NCBI GenBank assembly: GCA_029204045.2
Contig: JAQNDB010000253.1
Span: 41,777-105,776, forward strand
Origin: Tillandsia leiboldiana
Taxonomy: Eukaryota; Streptophyta; Magnoliopsida; Poales; Bromeliaceae
Direction: 5' to 3'
Length of the DNA stretch: 64,000 nt
Below the pieces are notes generated by a model, which ran no database searches, was not told where the DNA came from, and saw only the letters and a program-made list of their open reading frames with translations. Below are positions 43,409-55,193 of this stretch, piece after piece. Position 1 is the stretch's first letter. Every line of letters begins with the position of its first letter. The translations under genes were made by a program, and so were the position numbers.

Positions 43409-43436
43409 GAGAACTCCCTCCTTTGGTGTAGTTCTC
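43409..43436 (+). other. Stem-loop near the 3' end of LTR H
   Basis: GAGAACT/AGTTCTC around CCCTCCTTTGGTGT, preceded by GTGGG/CCCAC. It matches G and varies from E with paired changes. Confidence 0.7.
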
Positions 43437-43942
43437 ACACCCTCTGGGGTTTTCCCCCTTCTTTTTCCTTCCTCTCCTTCGTTTTGCAGAGTCTTAGCGG
43501 GTGTTGCTGATTCTGCGGTTGTTGATCGTGGCGAGGGAGTCGCGAGCTAGATCCCTACCCGGCGTTGGAGAGTAGCGGTACCCTTCTGAGGAGATCATCA
43601 GTAGATTAGCTGTTTCTTTTCCTCTTTTGAGAGACTTGTGGTGAGGATATTTTGTATTGAGAGACTGTACACTGTTGTATATATATTGGAGTTACCTCCC
43701 GGTTGGGTTTAGAGCTTGTACTCGAGGATTTGTATTATTATTATTTTGGGAGGCAGACAGTGTTGTTTATTTCCTGTTGTGCAGTGATTGATTTTAGTTA
43801 CCGCAGATTTGTATTTTTAGCTCTGATATCTGTTTAGTTGTAGCACTTTTCTTGCAGGTAGGACGCTTCGCCTATGCTGGTTGGCATAGGTGGCGGATCT
43901 GTTGGCGGGCCCGGGTCGCAGTTTCGACCCCGGGGCGTGACA

Positions 43943-44498
43943 CTTAGAAACCCTAGGCTTATGGTTTGACCCTTGGATGACTTCGTGAGAGTCGTGACTT
44001 GTAGCGAGAGTCCTGATTGAGTTTTATACCTCTCCCAAGGGACGGGATGAGTGATTGGCATGTTTATTCTCCTAAGTGATTATGTTGGCTGCAGACAACA
44101 TAACGCTGTGGAATGGGTGACATGCTTTAGACTTTCACTGAATTGGGTCGAGTGTTTGTTGTGTGCTGATTTGCGGTTTTGTCGTGGTAAGCGGTGTCTC
44201 CCCGACGCTGGGTTTTGACCCGTGTGCATCCTGTCACAGCAGTGGAGGATGAGCGGTTGGATTTGGGCCGGATTCCCGGATTGAGGTCAGAGAGCTCTGG
44301 ACCCAGATGACAGGATTGTCAGAGGCTTATCAGCGGCAGAGTGAGCAGCTGGTCTAGGTGACACAGTTGTCGGAGCAGCGGGCATCCCGACAGTGCTTTT
44401 CTCCTGAGACCACCTGATTGCAGTATCCTCAGCGGCAGTGATTTCTGTGGCGCCAATGGAGCGAGTAACCCCCTCCGTGCCAATGTTTAGTGCCGAGG
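43943..44498 (+). mobile_element. Gypsy G 5' internal region (leader and decayed gag)
   Basis: It begins with the CTTAG duplication of H. The leader closely follows that of E (compare 10680-10900: CCCTAGGCT, GCGAGAGTCCTGATTG, GCAGACAACATAA). A gag-like region follows without a usable frame. It is cut by the LTR of I at 44499. Confidence 0.75.
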
Positions 44499-45750
44499 TG
44501 TAGGTTTTTATATATTAAGGATCCACAAGGATCTAAATAGGTACTATCAAACAACTAGAGGGGGGGGGGGGGGGGTGAATAGGTGTAATACTTAAAAACA
44601 AATCTCAGTGCAAAATAAAAACCAATGCGGAAAATAAAAATAGCACACCGAGATTTACGTGGAAACTCCAATCCAGGAGAAAAACCACGGGACCAACACG
44701 CAATAACAATCCACTAAAAAAGAAGAATAACAAGGTGATTACCGACTCCACGGACTCAAACCCCTCCAACTTCTTCGGATCTTGCGCTCACCGATTGCAC
44801 GTTCACTGCACACGTTCGATCCACGAATGCTACTCGAATCCACGAGCACACGTTTCGAATCCACGAAACGCCTTCAACACATCGAATCCACGATGCTACG
44901 TCGAATCCACGACGCAAACTCAGCCGATAAGAATATTGGCTTCGATGGTGATCCTTTGCTTAGATTATCATTGAGGAACCGTAGAAGGAATCTCTAAGCA
45001 AAGACTAGATCAATTCGACAAAAGATAGATCTTGGAAGAACCGTCGAATTGACCTAAAAGAGGCTAAAAAGAAGAACGATAAAAAACCTAGCCTCTAGGG
45101 TTGCTCTCAAGTGTTTTCTTAATTAGTCGGTAGTTCTTGAGGAACCCTAAGTGTCTATTTATAGGTTAGAAACCTTTGGAAAGAGATAAGCATAAAAAAC
45201 TGACTTAATAGAATTTTTCCCGCACGGCGGTCCGGACTGGATTTGGCTGATCCGGACTGTCGTCTTTTTCCAGCAATTTTCCTGAAAAAACAGTTCGAGG
45301 TCCGGACTGAAACATGAATCCGATCCGGACTGAAACAGGAATCCGATCCGGACTGAAACAGGAATCCGATCCGGACTGAAAGTGCGCATGAACTAAACTA
45401 TGTTCGGGGTCCGGACTAGATTGGTCTGATCCGGATCTTGAACATCCAATTTGTCCAGTTTTTGATTTTTAAGCAAAGAAAACTTATCCAAGTGTTTCTA
45501 AACTACACAAATGTATTCGGATCACCAAAATTATTTAGTTAAACGTGCCTGATCAATCCGAATCCATTTTCCTTAAGATTGATGTATATGATCCACAATT
45601 CTTCAACTTCAATCTTCAAGACTCAAAACACTGAGTGTCAACTTGAGCTCTTGTTGAATCTTTTCTAAGTCTTCGATTGCTGATTGACAATTTGATCACT
45701 CAAGACTCCGACTCAACTCACGAAATATGCCAACACAAAAAGCCGTAACA
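44499..45750 (-). repeat. Left LTR of Sirevirus I (3' side)
   Basis: Reads TGTAGGTTTT to GCCGTAACA, 1252 bp, followed by a PPT. It is a family distinct from A-D but with the same plan: hairpins with AATCCA loops (TGGATT on the element strand; 44815-44925), two long stems (about 44950-45055), and repeated GGTCCGGACTG/GATCCGGACTG motifs (45229-45440) in place of GATCCGGATC. A 23-bp unit (GATCCGGACTGAAACAGGAATCC by content) is tandem at about 45310-45380. A run of 16 G lies at 44560-44575. The five bases to its left are CGAGG. Confidence 0.88.
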
Positions 45751-47418
45751 ATCTCCCCCTTTGGCAATTTCGTGACAAAACCCAAAAATACATAAAACGC
45801 TCAAGACACTCATCTTAAACCAAAAAATCGAAACTCAATGTCATCACCAAAACATTGACTTTCTTTGCGTGAAAGATCCAATAAACAAAAATTACATTTG
45901 AACCAGTTTTAGAACAAACTCTATGACTTAGGACTTGGAGTCTTAAAGTGATGTAGATCCTGCAAAACAAAACTCCAAACAAATCAGAAGTCAGTTGTCA
46001 GAAATTAAAGTTATATCCTATATTTGATTCGTCCTTTTGGTTCTTTTTATTTTTCGGTTCCTTTTTTATCATCTCCCCCTATCTCGATGATCTCATCTCC
46101 GTCTCCCCCTATCTCGATGATCTCATCTCCATCATTTCTCTTCTCCCCCGAACTGTTTTTTGGTTCCTTTTTCATCATCTCCCCCTATCTCGATGATCTC
46201 ATCTCCGTCTCCCCCTATCTCGATGATCTCTTCTCCGTCATTTCTCTTCTCCCCATTTTTGTCACAAATTGTCAAACAGTGAACATACTAGACAAAGGGA
46301 AATCACTAACAGCATTAGTTCATAGAGAAAGAGAGATAAAAGCTCAGTTCCGGTATATAACAAAAATGCAGATTGCGTACCGGTAGTCGAAAACAAAAAT
46401 CAAATAATTTCTTGAAACAAATCCAGATTTTGAAATATTTGAATTACCGATTTGTATTCCATCAAGAAAACAATTTAAGTGCTTGAAAATAATATGAGAT
46501 CACATAGATGTCATTCAATCCAATTAATTTTACAAAAATTAAAAAGATTTACTCCGAAATCATGAAAAACAAAGATACAACATTATAAACCGTTTTTCAT
46601 ATTATATACGTCAATCACAAGTCATCAAAAATAATCTAGAGATCCAAACTCTATCAAGATGTAACGGATTTACAAAGATGACTTACAGAGATTTCCAAAT
46701 GACATTAATTTGATTTCTACCCTTTCAAATTTGAGATAAGCACTAAAATACCTAAGGGTGGCTCTTTGAGCATCTTTCAACTATCCCACCTTATACCAAC
46801 CAGGAGATTGTTCAAAATATAAGAACTTTGAAAATGAATCTCCAAATGCTTCATCTAAAGATTTTTCCAAAAAAAATACTATCAAGCATCCATAACATGT
46901 GGTAGCTTCACACACAAACCGGACGACCGGGGTGGCAGCTCTTTCCATCATGTGGTGGTAGTTTTCACACTCCTTTCGGATGTAACTCTTTCCACATCTT
47001 ATGCAATTCATTTTATTACCCTTGTAAGAAAATACAATCTCTTATGTGAAAGAATTAAATCCCAAATTTTAGTCTATCGGTTGTCTCATGTTTATCACAA
47101 AGAAATCACACAACCGAGATAGATTAATCATCTAAAGATCACACATGATTACTAAAATTTGATGAATATAATTATCAAAAACTCTTATAATGAAGTATCT
47201 TCAAGAATTATGATTATAGAGTAAAGTTGATAATTCATATAAAGTTAAATTGGAGTGATTGAAAGTGAAACCCTTTTTATTCAATGCACTTGTTCGTTAA
47301 AACCCTTTTGTTCAAAAACAAAACATAAAAACGAAGAGCATTGAAAACATGTAATGCAGAGATTCAAAAAAATAAGAAAGAAAAACCAATCAAAGCATTA
47401 CATACAGTCATAAGCTAT
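45751..47418 (-). mobile_element. 3' non-coding region of Sirevirus I
   Basis: The PPT AAAGGGGGAGAT lies directly inside the LTR (45751-45762). Four copies of a segment containing AGGGGGAGA, in two pairs, lie at 46070-46220. The conserved block with CTACCAC motifs and the hairpin CCGG-TCGT-CCGG is at 46895-46990. No third gene and no pol are present. The stretch is about half the length of that in D. Confidence 0.75.
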
Positions 47419-49372
47419 TTAGAACTTAAGACATGGAAAGATATCACCTTTCCGAATCCAAAATCGTCGAATTTTGGGTTGTCTTGATTCATTGTGGCCG
47501 GGAGTTGATAGCTTTGACTGTTGATCCACCTTAGGTCTTTGCCTCGCAGTGATCCACTTGAATGATTGATGTTGTGGCTCGGACCTTTGGTGGGTTGAGT
47601 GAACTCCTTTGACTTGATGAGTCTTTTGATTCCGTTGAGTTCGCTCTGTAGATGAAGTTGCCGAAGAATTCCTCTTTCTCTTTTTCGGGCACGACTTCAT
47701 CAAGTGTCCTTCAAGTCCACATTGGTGACAAGTTCTTCCTTTCAATTTAATTGTGGAACTTGAAGCCTTCATAGTTTGGTTCCTTTTAAATCCCAAACCA
47801 ACCTTGCTTGTTTGACCTAATCCGGTCATACAATTTCTTGGAACCGGTTGAAAGCCTTTGTATGTCGGATTTAAGTTGATGAACTTGCTTGGTCAAGGCT
47901 TGGTTGGTGACATGAATTTCCTCAAACTATTTTTCTAGAAAATCAATCTTGTTAATATGGGAATTAACGATCGTTTCTGATTGATTTATCTTTTCTTGGA
48001 GGATTTTATTATTATCCAATAAAAGCTCTCGTTCCTCCTCGAGATCATGAAGTTTGATCTTTAAAGCATGATTCTCGTCTTGAATCTCAAGTCGTTGCTT
48101 CCTCAACTTCTTATTATGCTTGGCCATCTTCTTTGATTCCGTAAGAAGTTGATATGCCTCAACGAGTTCTTCTTCCTCCGACTCCCCCTCACTTGATGAC
48201 TCTCCGCCGGATGTTGATGTTTCATGCAAAATCAAAGGAATAGAGTCAGTGATTAAAGATGATAAACAAATATTAGAAGAGGGAATTTGAGAAGCATGAA
48301 AGGCAATGACTTTTTCCTCTTTATTTGAGGTCGATTCATTAGAAGTAAAATCGTCCCAAGTTTTCGCTTGCAAAGCCTTCTTTTTATATGATTTTGGAGA
48401 AGGACAATCCGTTGAAATATGGCCGTAGCCTTTGCATCTATAGCATTGGATTTCCCGTTCGAAATCATCTTTTTCTTTTTCTTTAGAAGGTTTTGCAAAG
48501 CCTTTGAGGTTAGAGGATTTAGAACCCGATGATCCTTTAGATGGTTTCGAGGATGAAGATCCATCGGTTCGATTCTTCCAAAACTTCCGACGAAATTTCT
48601 TTACGATCCGCGCCAATTGTTCTTCAAAATCGGCAAAAGAGATTTCATCATCGGAACTTGATTCGCTATCTTCTTCCTTTGTTGATTTGAATGCAATACC
48701 TGTAAGCTTAGAAGAAGACTTGGAAGAAACTTGATTAGTAGGAAAAGTCATTTCATAAGTTTGCAAAGCACCTACTAATTCCTCTACTCTCATCTCATCC
48801 GGATGACTAACGGTTTCAATGGCGGTAACCTTTGCCCTAAACCGTTCCGGAAGAGTCCGAAGTATCTTTCTTACAATTCTCGACTCTGGGATCTTTTCTC
48901 CTAAATTAGCACAAGTATTGATCATATCTTGAAGTCTAGTGTAATAATCTGTAAACAATTCATGCTCATCCATATGAATAGAGTCAAATTGACTTGTAAG
49001 CATCTGGAGCTTTTGAATTTTTACTAGATTAGTACCCTCATGTGTAATTTTGAGAATATCCCAAATTTCCTTTGCGGTTTCACACGCGGAAATTCATGTG
49101 AACTCAGTCGAGGAAAGAGAATTAAATAAAGCGTTCATACCTTTCCCATTGTAAGAAGAACTTTCGAATTCCTCTTTGGACCTTCTAGAGCGAGGTTTTG
49201 GGGTAGTAGAATTTCCTACTTCCTCAACAGGATGCACCCAACCGTATTCCACGGATTTCCATACCCGCTCATCAATTGCGATGAGAAAAGCTCTCATCCA
49301 CACTTTCCAATAAGCATAATTAGTCCCGTAAAAAAGAGGAGGTCTATAAATATTACCACTTACACCCGACAT
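47419..49372 (-). pseudogene. gag: Sirevirus I gag, frameshifted, pol deleted
   Basis: The ATG at 49372 opens a gag like that of D (NIYRPPLFYGTNYAYWKVWM). A frame break occurs near 49090 and another between 47927 and 47829. The first zinc knuckle (CYRCKGYGHISTDC) and second (CHQCGLEGHLMKSC) are present. The frame ends a few residues into the protease region (IRKGDIFPCL) and is followed directly by 3' non-coding sequence. Protease, integrase, RT and RNase H are absent. Confidence 0.88.
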
Positions 49373-49392
49373 GATAGATAAACCTAAAACCC

Positions 49393-49404
49393 GCTCTGAT
49401 ACCA
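49393..49404 (-). other. Primer binding site of Sirevirus I
   Basis: TGGTATCAGAGC on the minus strand, two bases inside the LTR at 49407. Confidence 0.85.
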
Positions 49405-49406
49405 CT

Positions 49407-50587
49407 TGTAGGTTTTTATATATTTAAGGATCCATAAGGATCTAAATAGGTACTATCAAACAACTAGAGGGGGGGTGAATAGGTGTAATACTTATAAAAC
49501 CAATCTCAGTGCAAAATAAAAACCAATGCGGAAAATAAAAATAGCACACCGAGATATACGTGGAAACTCCAATCCAGGAGAAAAACCACGGGACCAACAC
49601 GCAATAACAATCCACTAAGAATAGAAGAATAACAAGGTGATTACCGACTCCACGGACTCCAACCCCTCCTTCAACTTCATCGGATCTTGCGCTCACCGAT
49701 TGCACGTCCACTGCACACGTTCGAATCCACGAACGCCACTCGAATCCACGAGCACATGTTTCGAATCCACGAAACGCCTTCAACACACCGAATCCACGGT
49801 GCTACGTCGAATCCATGACGCAAACTTAGCCGATAGAAATATTGGCTTCGATGGTGATCCTTTGCTTAGATTATCATTGAGGAACCATAGAAGAAATCTC
49901 TAAGCAAAGACTAGATCAATTCGACAAAAGATAGATCTTGGAAGAACCGTCGAATTGACCTAAAAGAGGCTAAAAAGAAGAACGATAAAAACCTAGCCTT
50001 TAGGGTTGCTCTCAAGTATTTTATAAATTCATCGGTAGTTCTTAAGAAACCCTAAATGTCTATTTATAGTTTACAAACCTTTGGAAAGAGATAAGCATAA
50101 AAAACTGACATAACAGAATTTTTCCCGCACGGTGGTCCGGACTGGATTTGGCTGATCCGGACTGTCGTCTTTTTTCAGCGAATTCCTGAAAAAACAAGGT
50201 TCGGGGTCCGGACTGGAATCTACGGTCCGGACTGGATTAGCAAAACAGTCCTGAACAGAATTTCCAGTCCTGAACGGATTTCCTGAAAAAACAGTTTTTG
50301 ACTTTTATGCAATGAAAACTTATCCAAGTGTTTCTAAACTACTCAAATGTATTCGGATCACCAAAATTATTTAGTTAAACGTACCTGATCATTCCGAATC
50401 CATTTTCCTTGAGATTGATGTATATGATCCACAATTCTTCTACTTCAATCTTCAAGACTCAAAACACTGAGTGTCAACTTGAGCTCTTGTTGAATCTTCT
50501 CTAAGTCTTCGATTGCTGATTGACAATTTGATCACTTCAAGACTCCGACTCAACTCACGAAATATGTCAACACAAAAAGCCGTAACA
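49407..50587 (-). repeat. Right LTR of Sirevirus I (5' side)
   Basis: TGTAGGTTTT to GCCGTAACA, 1181 bp, shorter than the left LTR (1252 bp) and with many single differences, including fewer GGTCCGGACTG motifs and a G run of 7 rather than 16. The five bases to its right are TTGTG, which do not match CGAGG on the left, so the two LTRs probably come from two insertions joined by recombination. Confidence 0.85.
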
Positions 50588-53025
50588 TTGTGCACCGTTT
50601 TTCGTGCAGGGTTAGAAAATTGTGCACCGTTTTGCGTGCAACCTTGAAGAAAGGCATGCACCGTTTCGCGTGCAAACCCAAGGTATGTGCACCGTTTTGC
50701 GTGCACCGTTTTGCGTGCAACCTGGATGAACGCGCACCGTTTTGCGTGTAGTCTCTAACAATGTGCACCGTTTTGCGTACAGGTTCAGTGGACTTGCATC
50801 ATTTTGCATGCAAGCTCGAGGAAAAACAGGAACAATCGTGCGGAGACCAATTGCAAGTGTCTACCAGCAATTGGGGGCAATACAAGGTGGGGGATTCTGC
50901 CGAAACTAGGTGACCTCTCCCCTTGCTCCTTTGCTTTTGGATTTAGAAGTATGATAGTAGCCTGTTAGAGGCGTTAGGTAATCATGATTAAGATCGTATG
51001 TGTAAATGGACACAGATGAAAAGTGAACTGTTGGTTGCCAAAGATAGAGGATAAATGTGCATGTGTAAATGGACACAGATGAAAGTGCAACTGTTGGTTG
51101 CCAATAAGGAGATGATAAATTGCATGCGTAAAAGTGGATAATCATGTTATGATTGTGATCATGTTAGGGTATAACCCTAGGAATCATGTGAGACATAAGG
51201 GAAAAGAACATGTTGGTAGTAAGACCAGGAGAAAACCTAGATTCAGGGTTTAATGAGTGACATCAAACTTAGGAGTTATCCTAGGATTGAACGAGTGGCA
51301 TTGTCTTAGGAGATAACCTAAGGACATTGGATAGAGTGATCAACATAGAGTCAAGGAACACTAGGATGAGCATGACATGGAACTTAGGTAAAGGAAACCT
51401 AAGGTGAACTAGGGGAGTTTAAACTCACAGACAAGGAATTAGAGTCAGTGTAACTCTAAGTTAGAAGTGGAACAGGAAAATAGAGTTAAGGTAACTCTAG
51501 GATTTAGCGAGGAATCAGGAAAAAGGGGATGAGATCCCAAGGGTAAAGAATTAAACAAATATAACCCTAGAAAGTCATAGGGTGTCTGGGCAAATGGACA
51601 ATAACTTTAACTTCAATTTGAGTTAAAAAAATAAAAGAGAAATGTTTAAGAGTCCAGGAGACTCTCTAGTTACCCGTGTGGCAAGACCTAGGGTAAGGGA
51701 TGAATTAATGAAAAAGATAAAGCTTAAGAGAAAGCTAAAAGTGACTTAATAAGCAAGATAAGCAAATTGCTTAAAAGAAAGAGAACAGAAAGAGAATGCA
51801 AATGGCGCATTCAGGTTGAGACTCGTGAGTTTGGGAGCAGGACTCCCTGGGCAGTGACCCGTTGGACGAGATACCTTGGAAAGACTAAAGGAAAAAGTGA
51901 AAGAGATTGCCAGTGGTAATGTGCTGAGTGAGAAAGAAAAGAAAAGCGAGTGCTTAAGAGTAAAGACAAGGGCAAATGCATAAAGTGCAAAAAGGGCTAA
52001 GTGCCAAGAGAAAAGAAAATAAAAGATAAGAAAAGATAATATAACGAGCGTGCCTTCGAAGGTGAAATGTGGGTATGCGGGACGTAAAGGGCTTGCCATC
52101 TCCCCGGGCGCACCTGATCGGACGTAAAGGGCAGTGCCCTATCCCAGGTAGCGACCCGAAGAACACATTTACTTCGTTGGGGCGGGATAGTACCTGCGCG
52201 TGCTATCGACAACCTTAGAAATTCCTGTCTTATGGTAGCATGACTACCGGGCTGGGGCCCGTGGGACAAGAATTTTCGAGGGTTAACTTTAACTAAAGCA
52301 CCCGAATGTAAAAGAATAAAGTGAAAATAGAGTGGCCAAGGTGGCCGGGTTAGTTTAACCCTGTATACAACGGCATAGTGGCCGAGTTGATGGATAGTTG
52401 CCTGGTATGGCCAGGCAGAGTAGTGTTGGGTCGTTGAGTATACACAGATAGTGTAGTGACCTATTATATGCATATCAGCATTTTAATATTGAGGTTTATA
52501 GTTTTCCTAGCATTCTATTATTATTGCTTCCATTGGACCAAGTGGTGTAGGACATTCTTTCTCGGTGGTTGAACCCATTGGGAATTTTAAGTAGTTCTCA
52601 CACCCTCAGGTGACCATTTTTCCAGGTACGGATACAGCGGTCGAGACAGACGACGGGGGCAAGAGCCTAGCAGCATAGAGACCTAGAGGGTCTAGAAGAT
52701 GTACCTTTTTATATTTTGAGTGAACCATGTATTGTGAGGAAAAGATTTGTAATATTATTTAATTGCAAGTTGAGAGATGAAAAATGTAATAAAGTTTATT
52801 TATGGTTCATTCTTATCATGCTTTCATATCTGCTTAAACTATTTGTTTATTGAATGAAAGTTTTAAGTTAGTAGTGATTTTAGTACTCTGATATTGATCT
52901 TCCGCATACACTTGATGTATTATTTTGGATGTTACCGTTCCTTTCGGGTAGTGAGAGGTCATACTCGATTGACGGGTCTGTTGGCGTACCCGAACTGTAC
53001 AAATTGGCGGTCTCGGGGCATGACA
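50588..53025 (+). repeat. Gypsy LTR K, 5' truncated
   Basis: The right end GGGGCATGACA (53015-53025) and the preceding TGTTGGCG with GGCGGTCTCGGGGC resemble the U5 of G, H and E. It is followed by CAATT and the gag of J, so K inserted in J. The left end is lost at the junction with I. It contains an array of TGCAC hairpins (50591-50812), a leader-like stretch, and a weak version of the paired stem-loop (52580-52599, GGGAA/TTCTC). No coding sequence is seen; the short open frames are not convincing. Confidence 0.75.
50591..50812 (+). repeat. Array of eight 18-bp hairpin units in K
   Basis: Units based on TGCACCGTTTTGCGTGCA at 50591, 50623, 50657, 50688, 50702, 50732, 50763 and 50795. Each has stem TGCAC/GTGCA and loop CGTTTTGC. 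The last unit reads TGCATCATTTTGCATGCA, in which both stem arms have changed together. Spacing is irregular (14-36 bp). Similar GTGCAC motifs occur in the GC-rich part of F. Confidence 0.8.
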
Positions 53026-53146
53026 CAATTGATTGCCAAACCCGTTCATCGATGGAAATTAAAAACGCTCTCATGCGTACTTTCCAATAAGCATAATTTG
53101 TTCCATCGAAGAACGGTGGTCTATTGATGTTTTCACCTTCAACCAT
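53026..53146 (-). pseudogene. gag: Sirevirus J gag, first 40 residues
   Basis: From the ATG at 53146 (MVEGENINRPPFFDGTNYAY) to about residue 40 (DERVWQSI), then cut by K at 53026-53030 (CAATT duplication). The sequence is like the start of B and D. The rest of J was to the left and is not in the window. Confidence 0.88.
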
Positions 53147-53165
53147 TGTCTACAACCCTATTCCC

Positions 53166-53177
53166 GCTCTGATACCA
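53166..53177 (-). other. Primer binding site of Sirevirus J
   Basis: TGGTATCAGAGC on the minus strand, two bases from the LTR start at 53180. Confidence 0.85.
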
Positions 53178-53179
53178 CT

Positions 53180-54458
53180 TGTGGGTTATGAGTTATATGG
53201 ATCTGAATAGGGGAAAAACCACCTAGCGGGGGGGGGGGGGGTGAATAGGTGAAAACAATAAACACACCAAATCGTTGCGTAAAAAATAACCCAATGCGGA
53301 AAATAAATAAAATACGCAAGATTTACGTGGAAAACTCCGTCATAGGAGTCAAAAACCACGGGACCGATAACACGGCGAAATCCACTAGAATTAAACACGT
53401 ACAAGGTTATTTACCGTAAACCTACGACTCAACCTTTTTCATATGCTCCTAGTTGATCTTCTCCGCTCGCTCCACAACGCGCCTCGAATCCACGATTTGC
53501 GTCCAACTTCGAATCCAGTAAGTCCAACGTCGAATCTACGACGTTCCACCGTATCCACGGTCTTCACCAATGTGACACTCTTCGATCACACGAACGCGCC
53601 TTGCTCCGAATCCACGAGAGCGGTCACATCTTGAATCCACAAGACCACGCGAATTCTCGCGCCGATTCTTGATAAATCGTTGTTTTGTTTGGTGATGATC
53701 CTCCGAATACTTAGATCAAAGATAGATAAGGAAATACCATCTAAGTATTCTTCAATTTGATTCTACAAAAAATAGAAGTTTGAAAACCCTAGAATCAAAT
53801 TGAACAATATAGATGAAGAAACATGAATTTAATCGTGTTTTCCTTTCTTCTCTATATTTGTGGATTTTTCTATAATTTTACTTAATCGATTTTTCTCGAT
53901 GATTCCATTACCCTAAGAGATGAAATTAGGGTTTATTTATAGGTTAGAAACCTTTGGAAAGAGAAAAGAATCAAAAACTGACTTAACAGAATTTTTCCCG
54001 CACGGCGGTCCTGACTGGATTTGGCTGATCCGGACTGTCGTCTTTTTCAGAAGATTTTCTGAAAAAACGCGGTTCGGGGTCCGGACTAAAACAGGGGAGG
54101 TCCGGACTGTTCATTTAATTTTGCAAAAATTAAGGTTCGGGGTCCGGACTGAAACAGGGGTGGTCCGGACTGGAAAACCGCATGAACTAAACTATGTTCG
54201 GGGTCCGGACTGGAATAGTCTGATCTGGATCCTGAACATCCAATTTGTCCAGTTTTTTATTTTTAAGCAATGAAAACTTATCCAAATGTTTCTGAACTAC
54301 ACAAATGTATTCGGATCACCAAAATTATTTAGTTAAACGTACCTGATCATTCCGAATCCATTCTTCTTGAGATTGATGTAGTTGTTCCACAATTCTTCAT
54401 CTTCAATCTTCAAGACTTATACCACTTCACGAAATACGCCAAAACAAAATCCATAACA
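53180..54458 (-). repeat. 5' LTR of Sirevirus J
   Basis: TGTGGGTT to CCATAACA on the plus strand, 1279 bp. It is intermediate: gag and U5 are like A-D, but U3 has GGTCCGGACTG motifs like I (54005-54230). A run of 14 G lies at 53228-53241. The hairpin array (53484-53665) is partly decayed, with some stems intact (ACGTCG/CGACGT, ACCG/CGGT, CTTG/CAAG). The leader stems (53706-53815) show paired changes against A-D. It is followed by CAAGT, the expected target duplication. Confidence 0.88.
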
Positions 54459-55193
54459 CAAGTCGCATATATGCCATGCTCATCATATCTATAAGTATCT
54501 CAACAATAGAGGAGTAAGAAGAAGTCACCGAGATGACGTAAAGCGATGTCACTCGTGCATCAATATCTCCCCTCCGTCCCCGCCGGATCCTGTCACATGG
54601 TGGGAGTTAGTGACCAAAAACATAAGAAGGAAAATAACCGATACATAATCATAATTGCATGATAGATAAATGCAAGAGTAAATAGGACCACAAACCACAA
54701 CCGGACCAAACCGTTCCAAACTTCACCATCCCTTAGTCCGTTGACTTAGGAATACCCAACCGTGCTCAATACCTTGGTGCTCTACAACCCACCCCTTGTT
54801 CCTTCAGTGGGCCCCTACGCAATAGCCGCGTAGAGTACACGGGTCCATCCCGACCACTCCTCAGGAAAAGCACACCTCCCTGCGGTGGATCAAACCGCTT
54901 GGTGTACGTGTTAGCGCCATGAGCCTCAAATCCTGTTAGTATAGACTTGGTCGCGGTAGCTGTACCCGACCAATTAAGCGTCTTGTCCTGTCCTCTTTTA
55001 TATATATCATATTTTGCTAAAACCATGGCAGATATTATTGTTCCATAAAACAGTTATGCCAAAACATTTTCATAAAAGAAAGGAAGAGAAAGGCCGAACA
55101 CAATTTCGACAACGTCCTCAACCTTGGTTTAGTTACCCACCTCAAACAATGAAAAAGAAGATGTGCAAAAAGCTCCAAAATTCACCTCAAATC
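54459..55193 (-). repeat. Gypsy LTR remnant N
   Basis: It resembles part of the LTR of L in the same orientation: for example 54575-54610 (GGATCCTGTCACATGGTGGG) with 55855-55880, and 54830-54930 (ACGGGTC, GAAAAG, GCGGTGG, AAACCGC) with 56210-56270. It is cut by J on the left and by L on the right. No gene is seen. Confidence 0.6.

Larger units (their letters stand above)
39970..43942 (+). repeat. Solo LTR H (Gypsy, chromovirus type)
   Basis: Starts TGTGAGGACC and ends GGGGCGTGACA, 3973 bp, flanked by CTTAG (39965-39969 and 43943-43947). No PBS or coding region lies inside. Parts: GC-rich stretch (40330-40900), TATA box (40956-40963), minisatellite (42761-43290), paired stem-loops (about 43369-43436) and terminal hairpin (43871-43890). 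Its U5 is close to that of G. Long open frames on both strands in the GC-rich part (up to 289 codons) look like composition artefacts. Confidence 0.88.

Noticed and set aside
44499..50587. Complete element I with two LTRs from one insertion
   Set aside because: The five-base flanks do not match (CGAGG and TTGTG), the LTRs differ in length and sequence, and the surrounding host element is different on each side.
50591..50812. Possible CRISPR-like array
   Set aside because: Units are only 18 bp, spacers are irregular (overlapping to about 18 bp), there are no cas genes, and the setting is a plant retrotransposon LTR.
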